Of a stretch of DNA of 64,000 nucleotides, positions 56,642 through 64,000 are shown in pieces. The translations under genes and the position numbers were made by a program. Positions within the stretch are counted from its first letter, which is position 1, and every line of letters starts with the position of its first letter. The stretch comes from Isoetes taiwanensis (Eukaryota > Streptophyta > Lycopodiopsida > Isoetales > Isoetaceae): NCBI GenBank assembly GCA_021234155.1, contig JAJEKV010000036.1:9873426-9937425 (forward strand). The letters are read 5' to 3'. Under the pieces are notes generated by a model. The model saw only the letters and a program-made list of their open reading frames with translations. It did not search any database and was not told the DNA's origin.

Positions 56642-57349
56642 ATGGCTCATGTGAGTGATTCTAACAGACTTGGCAAGCGCCCTGCTTGTAATGGGTTTGC
56701 TTCTCCTTCTGCAGCAGTCAACGGCTCCTTTAGAGAGCCTCAATCTGATATGCAAGCCCCAGCATGGGCACAAGAGATTAGGAAATTAGCTACTGATAGA
56801 GCTGATCAGTTAAACTCCTTGGGGGCAAGAATTGTGGCTCAACTGTAGTCCCAGCCCAAGATAGAAGATCTGACGGTTCTGGAATCCAAGATTGCAGCTT
56901 TGCAGGAAGAGATAGAGCGTAAAAGCAAGAAATCTAGAACCACGATGCTCAAGTATCCAAGCAATATCAAACTTTGGGACAGTCTCAACAGCCTTTTCTG
57001 ATTTGGAGAGCCACCTTCATTTGTTCAAAGCCTTGGATCCAGTCGCCAAAGCAAAGATCGATAAAGGTATGTCTGTTATTTCTAAGCAAAAGAACTTAAT
57101 TTGGATAAGGGACAGGAAGGAACCGGCAGTTGCAGATTGTTATGAATTTAGTGATCTTAATCCATCGGATGGTGATAAGAAACTTAGGAAAGCTAGAAGA
57201 ATAGCCATGGAGTTGAAAGGTTCTTCTCAGAATAAAAGATTCGGTAATAAGAAGCAACTCCATTGTTTGCCAGAGTCCGGAGCACTTGGCAGCCTCTTGT
57301 CTGACCAAGAACTTGCTTACCCTGGCCCCTCAGCAGCTTTGCCTCCCAA
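56642..57349 (+). pseudogene. DIRS-like gag (ORF1) fragment
   Basis: Reads MAHVSDSNRLGKRPACNGFA, a coiled-coil part (WAQEIRKLATDRADQLNSLG; IEDLTVLESKIAALQEEIER), then LESHLHLFKALDPVAKAKID, ISKQKNLIWIRDRKEPAV and DGDKKLRKARRIAMEL. The wording 'I.....G...I...K.LI.I.DR......Y...DL..SD.DK...KARR' is what I know from ORF1 of DIRS-type elements. A TAG at 56846 and a frame change near 57000 break it. At about 57350-57375 the homology switches to a LINE endonuclease. Family assignment rests on memory of the motif and on the A1 block upstream. Confidence 0.55.
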
Positions 57350-59092
57350 ATGCAAAACCATTCTGTTCCATTCTATTCTTCTATTAATTTTGATGTTCTG
57401 TTCTTCCAAGAGCATAAGCTCCATGATGATGATTTTGAGAGGTTAATCTCTGATTCTCTTCCTCCTAATTTTAGGCTTTGGACCATTACAACAAATAACA
57501 GATTACAGGTGAATAGGATCATCAATCGTTTGATTGAACCAGCTAACAGAGTTAGGCTGAGTTTTAACTAGCTTAAGATTATGCACAATAATCAGACGTG
57601 TCCAAGAATTAAGCTCCTGATCTAAAAGAGGTCTAAGTTGATGCTTCTCATATAATCACCTGTAACTATGCACTTGTCATAATGAATGTTATATTTTAAA
57701 CTGCTTCTATAATAGTGTTCCAGATAACACTTCTCTTACTAGGCTAATTATGAGCATAGATAGTTACTATAGAAAACTTGATATTGCCCAAATCATCATG
57801 GACAATTTGCCATTTGCCATTGCTACCATACAACATTTGAATATTAGAGATATCTAAGCTATCCTTCCAAGCAATTTTCCCCATGAAGTAAAAATTTATG
57901 GAATCAATGTGGTAGTGTCTCCAATTTAAATGGTTTTACTTTATCTGACCATCCCAGCTCCTCAAGATTAGAAGTAGCACTGAAAACTCTAAGAGGAACT
58001 CTTTCTTCAAGCTCAATACTTCTCTTCTTGACTATAACAGTATCCTAAGGCCACCTACTCAATTTGGTTGGATGGAATGGTAGATCAGATTTGCTAAAAT
58101 CATTAGAAATTGGCTCAAGGTCTAGGGTAAGCAAGTTCATCTGCACAGAGAACAATACTTAGAAGCTTTAGAGACATCAATTCCAACCTACTCCTCTAGA
58201 CTAGCAAGATAACGTCAAGTTTTAGATTTGACAGGGAGAAAGTCAGCGTAGCTAAAAGTTGTCAGCTTAAAGTCAAGATAAAAAAGCTTAAGAAAAATGA
58301 AAGAAGTAATTTCAAATACTTCTTCATCAAAGCCAAATGCAAAACCAATAAAAATTAGATTGTAGTGTGCAGGGGAAGACTCAGAATTAAAAAGGGTTGC
58401 TACAAACCACTCCAAAGGCATCATGGAAACTGCTCCAAATGCAACAGGGGCAGAAATGGATGACTTCACCAGCTTTAGAGATTTGTTGAGAACCATCACA
58501 ATGGCTCTATGACTGCTCCATTCACCAATGAAGAACTTCGGTCGAATATTAAAGGTATGGACAATGGTCGATCCCTGATCCATATGGTCTTCCAGGTGAA
58601 TTTTTTAAAAAGCTTGGGGAATTATGGGTCCTGCTGTTACTAATATTTCCAATGAGTTCCTGCTGCTCAAAACTTTGGATTTCATAATCAATACTAGTCT
58701 CATTACCTAAAATTGAGGAGCCTATTTCTTTCTCTGACTATAAGCCCATTTCTCTCACCAACTTCACAAGATCATCTCTGCTTCCATTGCTGCCCAGCTA
58801 AAACCAATTTTAGACCAAATCATCTCTAATACCCAAGTGCTTATCTTAAAGATAGATCCATTCTGAGCAATGTTGCAACATCCATTTTAGGTATGCACTG
58901 GGCCAAGGAGTCCAACCAAAATATTGTTCTTCTTAAGCTGGACATCACCAAAGCCTTTGATACAGTCAGCTGGAGTTTTCTTATCAAATGCTCCAAAAGG
59001 TGGGATTCTCGCGAGAAGTAATAAGTATTTTTTTAACTAGTCTTAAGAGTTCCAGATGTTCTGGTCTTATCAATGGTGAATGCAACCTATTC

Positions 59093-60912
59093 TCTATTCC
59101 ATCATCTTGTGCATCCCGCCTAGCGCCCGCCGCCTAGGCGCTCTCAAGCATGGAGATGGAGATGTAGTTTCGGCATGTGACAGCATCAAACAAAACCTGG
59201 CAAGCACAAATCAAGCAGCTCTGTTTCGTTCCAACTCAAGCACGAATCAAGCAGCTCCGTTCCATCCCAGATCGGATCTCAGCTGATGCAGAATCTAGGC
59301 GCCACAGCCTATGCATGGGCCTCGGATTTAGTGGACGCCAGCCTCTCACGCAGACAGCACCTCCAGTAGGTCTTCTGTTTTGTTCCAAATAACCCAGAGG
59401 GCAACCAGTACACAACCCAGCCCTATCTGCGTTCCCACCACCAATCAATCAGGAGAGCTGCATCAATCTTTAGCCGCAGTACATGAGTCTTTAGCCGAAT
59501 CTAACGGGCCTGAATACGGGGAGGTCACCAACACCAGCCATGATTTGGCGGCCACAAATTTGCCACAGCTTCAATTAATCCGACCAGCTCTTCAAAGGTT
59601 CTCTTTCCTTCATCTTCTTTGATTCACGTTGATTTACTTAGTTCTAGTTTATCCAGCCGTTTGCTCATCTACTTTCCTGCTTGTTCATCCATTTGCTTCC
59701 CCTTCACATAGTTACAACCACTCAGCATGTCCCCCAGGATCAAGACCATGGCACGCGAGACCCGCAAAGCCAAAAATCTGATCAAATTGCCAGTGCATAT
59801 CTCAGACAAGCCCTATGACCCTTCAATTCAACCGTATCTTATGGCAGCCCCTTTCTTTGGGCCTCAGCGTCCTATCCTGAACCACCCGGTTCCACAGTTA
59901 GTTCCTGATGCATCTTTAGATGCGGCCCTGGATAGGCTTGCTACTCAGATGCACTGTCTGCATCCAGATATCCTGTCTAAAATACAAACAGTCTGCTCCA
60001 CCGTCTCTATCACAGCGACGTCTGCTCAGTTACCCTTACAAAGTTGGGTGCAACTTTTAGAATTGTTTCTACAATCTGTGAGCCACAGCCCAGTAGCTCA
60101 TGGTAGTACTCCGTTAGTATCCAGCACAGTGCCTGCGCCTGAGCATGGGAATGATATGCACAAGGATGATAACAGAGTACAGGGATCCACAGAAACTATG
60201 TCTGAGCATGTGACTGATATGTCCAAGGATGATAACAGAGTATAGGGGTCCACATATACCTCGCCTGAGGACTCATTGCACACTGTACAGGCAGAGGTTC
60301 CGCCTTCTGAGCCAGCAAGGACCACAGAGCATACACTAGCCTTGAACCTACGTATCGTAGGTATTCAGGAGACGAGTGACTCTATTGCTACAGATGAGGC
60401 AGTACAGTTTTTTACCCAAGTGATGCACATCCAAGCACATGGTATTGTCTCGGCCCATTGGGTTGGAGCAGTGCGGCCTGACCGTCCTCGTCACCTCCTG
60501 GTCCGCTTTCAAGATGCTCTCTCTCGGTTGCACATCTTGCGACATGGCAACCATCTAAAAGGAACCACCTTCTCTGTCCAGGAAGACCTGACCCCAGCAC
60601 AGCTCTGTAGACGGAAAGAAGAATTATGTCGTGTGCGCGAGGCTCGCCTGCAGCAGAAGTGGGCCATTTATAGGGGAGGTCAAGCCATCATTCGGGATCA
60701 ATGGCCATCTGACCCATGGGCATTTACTGTATAGCCATGTACTCTCTAGTTTCGCTTTGCTTTACTTTCCAGTTTGTTAATATTTGTGATTTGTTGTGGG
60801 GGGCAGCCCCCGAGCTTTGTGAGGGCTCATGCCCTCTTCTTTCTGTTCTGGTTCCATAACCCGATTGGGTTCCCGTGGACGTTAAAAGATTTATCTTATC
60901 TTATCTTATCTT
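59093..60912 (+). mobile_element. ORF1-only LINE derivative (HAL1-like) nested in LINE RT
   Basis: It sits exactly between the RT segments NGECNLFS and KRGVKQGC of the older LINE, so it is an insertion of about 1.8 kb. It has a GC-richer 5' part (~630 bp), one ORF (59727-60734), a ~160-bp 3' UTR, and a tail GACGTTAAAAGATTTATC(TTATC)n. No endonuclease or RT is present. Exact ends and target duplication could not be fixed. This layout resembles half-LINE elements that keep ORF1 only and borrow ORF2 from a relative. Confidence 0.75.
59727..60734 (+). pseudogene. LINE ORF1p-like protein with RRM-type core, one stop
   Basis: A single frame of 335 codons is broken only by TAG at 60243-60245 (AACAGAGTATAG). 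N-terminal part: MSPRIKTMARETRKAKNLIK, a Pro-rich stretch, two near repeats of MSEHVTDMSKDDNRV. C-terminal part: LNLRIVGIQET, RPDRPRHLLVRFQDALSRLH, HGNHLKGTTFSVQEDLTPAQ and LCRRKEELCRVREARLQQKW. That is the layout of Transposase_22/L1 ORF1p (RRM then CTD: NLRI.G..E, RPR...V.F, I...R....L.G....I..DL), an RNA chaperone that coats LINE RNA. Plant L1 ORF1 usually has DUF4283 and zinc knuckles instead. Confidence 0.65.
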
Positions 60913-62389
60913 TGAAATCAAAAGAGGTGTTAAACAAGGTTGTCCCCTTGCACCCTTCTCTTTCTCATTGTAATGGAAGCACTTACCAGTGGTTTTAGGT
61001 CTACTAACCAAGACAATATGATCACATGCCTAATGCTCCCTCATTTCCATGAAGATCACTTTTTTCTTAATGTCGATTTTGTAGATGACACGTTTCTTTT
61101 CATCAAGATGGAGAATCAATCTATCTTCAACACTTAAGTTGTCGTGCTAGATTTTAGGAACTGTTCTGGGTGCAAGATCAATCTAACAAAATCCAAGCTT
61201 ATAGCTCGTGATCAGTTCAGAGGGAAGAAAGCTGCTCAGATCCTTGGATATGAGTATCTTCTTCCTACCACAAAATCTAAGATCCTAAGTATTTCCTTTG
61301 TTCTTAGAAACTAATGCTAGTGAGTTATGGAATGGTATCATTGATAAATTCAGTAGAAAGGCCGACCTTTTGGATAGTAAGTACTTCTCTAAGAATGGTA
61401 AGGCCATTATTGCTAATTTTGTTATTTCTTTCTCACATGTTTATCAATCTTCCATTCTATTAGCTCCCAAAAAAGGTCACATCCAAACTTCAAGGGATCC
61501 TCGAAATGTTTATTGCTAGTAGATGCAATAACAGACGTTGGGCGCCAGTTTCTATGAAAGATTGCTATAAAAAGAGGAAAGATGATGGTCTTAGAGTTAT
61601 AGACATTGAAAAGCAGGGAATTGCATTGACTGCTACATATATTTACAAAGCAGTGCACAACTTAATCAATCATCCAGGCATTATCTTTCTAAATGCCATC
61701 CCTTTGGCTAGAGGAATGTAAGAATGTTGCTCCTTCATAGTTTATAATTTGATTTCAGTGTGCCTAACAGCATTCCAAGAATTATTAAGAAATGGAACTG
61801 GGCTTGAAAAGAGGTATGTAATATGTATTCTCAGAAGGAAGGTCTCTCCAGAGATCAGACTATCTTTTGGAATCCCTCTTTGATTCTCAATAACCCTAAT
61901 ATTTGCTTAGCTCTCCATTTTCTCGTTCAGTGCAGAAATGGACAGGCTTGGGTATCATTTGCGTCTCCCACATGTTTAATGAGCAAGGATCTATTAAATT
62001 CCAGAATTTTGTTCTTAAGGATTTAGGAGATGATCATGCCATGCTTTGTCAAGCCATCAAGGATACTTTATTACTTGGAATATGGCATAACCAGGACATC
62101 CAATGGCCCGGGGATACATTTAATAATAAGGGATATGAATGTCTATGTTTGAAAGGTGGTCAAAAATATCCCTAGTATATTGATCTTAGGAAGCTAATTT
62201 AAACCCTTAAAGTACATATTTTGCTCCAGATAAGTATGCAAAAGATACTTAGCAATGAGTGCCTTAGCAACGAATGCCAAAAGATATCGACTCAATATGT
62301 CTTCCTCTAACTTGTGTGAAAGGTGTTTACAGGCGGCGGAGGATGAAAATCACTTGTTCAAAGAATGCATTGGGCAGAATGGGTGCTAG

Positions 62390-62780
62390 AACTAGTGGTG
62401 TAAGAATTTCAGATTCCTAACTTATCCACCACCTCTCTAGTGGATATCTTGTTTCCGCATAACCCAAATGATTGGAGAATCTACCTTCTTCTATAAACCA
62501 ATTTCAATTAAGATAACAAACATTCACTATGTTAATGCAAGTCTTAATGCCAAAACGAGTAGTCAGTTCAAATTCAATGATAAAAATAAAAACTACAGCA
62601 TTTTAGTGTAGGGAGCAACATTAGTTCATATAAAATAGGGTAGGTAATTTCATTAGAAAAGCGGTTTATACAAACAAGTAAAGTCAAAACCATTAGTGGT
62701 TTATGGCCTACATCCTAATCAACACACATAACCACGATCCTGTAGCCACATGCAGTTGGCATGTACTTTCTAGAAGAGAG
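62390..62780. other. Unassigned DNA
   Basis: Flank of the decayed LINE. No feature recognised. Confidence 0.4.
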
Positions 62781-62785
62781 GAAGT

Positions 62786-63140
62786 CTCTTCCTGGCTCAT
62801 CGGCCAGGGGAGATGCAATCCTGGAGTAGTCTTCATGACTATATCTCCAACAAGCTACAATCAAGTCCCAGTACTTTTCAGCTTATTTGCAAAGTATGCA
62901 CAAGAGGGGTAGACATAGTGGACTACCCTATGACCATTGTTTCTTTGTCAGCCCAATCTATTGTTCCCCTCTTCCTGACCTCTTGTGGACCATGCCAGCC
63001 AATTCCTCAAGAACCTGTGTAGGATATCCTCATGTTATGATGTATATGTACTTTCAGCAATATGTTAGTATGTTGATTCCACTCTTTGGAATGGTTATAT
63101 TTATTGTTGCATTGTCCTGTGTTTATATGTCTATAAGCTT
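62786..63140 (+). repeat. Diverged LTR relic of the LARD family
   Basis: Collinear with 5960-6300 of the LARD LTR: CATCGG(C)C(A/C)GGGGAGATG, GGCTACAA / AGCTACAA, CAGCT(C/T)AT(C/T)TGCAAAGT then (G)TGCACA(G)GAGGGG, GTGGAC(A)AC, and CCAGCCAAT. Many substitutions and indels show it is far older than the complete element. Confidence 0.65.
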
Positions 63141-63144
63141 CTGC

Positions 63145-64000
63145 AGCTAGATCGATCTCGAGCGAGATGGAATAATGACACATCTTTACCTTCCACATTA
63201 GATCTTTACACTATCAAGAGTATGATGTCTGATAGATGGCTGCGATCAGATGCCAATAGGAGGAAATCTCCCATTTGTATATGATCGGGGCATCGTACAT
63301 GAATAAGCCCGACAACACCGAACACCTGCTACTAGTTGATGTTAAATTGACATAAGAGAACTTGGTTGGACAAGAAAATCATTAATTCAATGATGGATGA
63401 GATCTAGAAACTTCGAAAGGCCAATCCCTATTATCCAATGATACATGTTTGTTCACCTTGAGGGAACGTGAAAGATAGAAAGGTTCAAGATATATAACAT
63501 TTAAGGAAATTGAGATACATTGAGAACCATGGAAAAGTTATTTTAAAGGAGAAAAAGTATATATATTACACACGTATGCATCTTCTTCCCTTTGTAAACA
63601 CTAGGGGTACAATATACTATTTTTCAAAATCTTTATCCACACTTGCTTGGTGGTTTAGGAAATTCCAAGGAAGCCTTGTAAGCTACCGTATGGAATTGAA
63701 TTTTCACAATACAATTTTTAAATAGCAGGAAATTTTCCTGTTAAAAATAACCATTTCCTTGGCATTTTCGATAGGAATGGAGAGGGAGTATGTAGCTACA
63801 GGCTGGGATAGATCCAACAGGAAATTTGACAATTAGGCCCAAAAAATTTGCTGAACCAAGGCACTTGGTGACCTGTTGCATAGGTTTGTGTGAAGTATGT
63901 CTAGGATCATGTGAAAGTCAGTTTATCGTTGTGCTTTTGCATAAGAAAGACAACACATGGATTGATACAAAAGCAAAAGTAGAAATGCGGCTTTCCATCA
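63145..64000. other. Unassigned DNA at window end
   Basis: AT-rich; no gene, RNA or repeat recognised. Confidence 0.4.

Larger units (their letters stand above)
57360..62380 (+). mobile_element. Old, decayed LINE (ORF2), split by a nested element
   Basis: Remains of ORF2 read in order: endonuclease FDVLFFQEHKLHDDDFERLI (57375) and DIAQIIMDNLPFAIATIQHL (57780); pre-RT FFIKAKCKTNKN (58320), APFTNEELRSNIKGMDNGRS (58510-58590); RT ILSNVATSILGMHWAKESNQ and IVLLKLDITKAFDTVSWSFL (58870-58990), SGLINGECNLFS (59060). After the nested element it continues with KRGVKQGCPLAPFSF (60912) and NVDFVDDTFLF (61075). The C-terminal zinc region reads LCERCLQAAEDENHLFKECI at about 62312-62372. Many stops and shifts. 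The first ~30 residues of the endonuclease are missing. Confidence 0.85.

Noticed and set aside
58215-58583. 122-codon minus-strand ORF
   Set aside because: The plus strand here reads the pre-RT region of the decayed LINE (FFIKAKCKTNKN, FTNEELRSNIKGMDNGRS), so the minus frame is a shadow.

Overview
The window looks like a piece of a large, transposon-rich land-plant nuclear genome. It holds a plant glycine-rich RNA-binding zinc-finger gene (RZ-1 type) with a normal GT-AG intron, fragments of plant housekeeping genes, tRNA-Met-primed LTR retrotransposons, an L1-type LINE with plant character, tRNA-derived SINEs, and PIF/Harbinger and pogo/Tigger DNA transposons. A tyrosine-recombinase (DIRS-type) retrotransposon is also present. 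I do not associate such elements with flowering plants, so a fern, lycophyte or gymnosperm seems more likely, but the species cannot be fixed from sequence. Only one gene, RZ-1-like, appears intact. Almost everything else is mobile DNA or its debris.

Layout. 46-927: broken WRNIP1/RarA-like ATPase pseudogene. 1.5-4.9 kb: unassigned DNA with a minisatellite, a hairpin and a SINE relic. 4991-15330: a complete 10.3 kb LTR retrotransposon (TSD AGAAT, LTRs about 1.5-1.66 kb, primer site, purine tract) with no retroviral coding capacity (LARD type). It carries a nested 2.27 kb TIR element (10983-13256) that contains a phased array of 18-bp palindromes, and a 147-bp insert in its 3' LTR. 15.3-18.3 kb: tandem duplications and a minus-strand SINE. 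18379-21600: decayed PIF/Harbinger element (transposase plus trihelix-type partner gene) separated by three 170-bp repeats. 22740-24018: RZ-1-like gene. 24934-27656: decayed pogo/Tigger (DDE_1) transposase gene. 28801-31008: exons of a VPS24/CHMP3 fragment followed within 85 bp by exons of an unrelated helical-repeat gene (possibly condensin-II CAP-G2). 31385-34145: 2.76 kb non-coding LTR element with perfect TSD. 36771-36903: SINE with 17-bp TSD.

37366-43236: nearly full-length L1-type LINE with a 16-bp TSD. 43.7-44.8 kb: a primer-binding site followed by an LEA-like ORF with one stop. 45001-48600: minus-strand DIRS element (RT, RNase H, linker, tyrosine recombinase) with terminal blocks arranged like split direct repeats. 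The matching 5' block plus a gag-like ORF lies at 56231-57349 and runs into a decayed LINE (57360-62380). That LINE is itself split by a 1.8 kb element carrying only ORF1 (half-LINE, HAL1-like). 51720-53037: Ty3/Gypsy integrase remnant. 62786-63140: old LTR relic of the 5-15 kb family.

The parts that work together are within elements: LTR, primer site and purine tract of the LTR elements; transposase and Myb/trihelix partner of Harbinger; ORF1 and ORF2 of the LINE, joined by an ATGA overlap; and a shared 3' end motif (GACGTTAAAA-like followed by a short microsatellite) that may tie SINE-like sequences to a LINE for mobilisation. The most interesting signals are the DIRS element with split repeats, the 32-bp-period palindrome array, the ORF1-only LINE derivative with its shared 3' end, and a hairpin found twice whose outer stem has compensatory changes.
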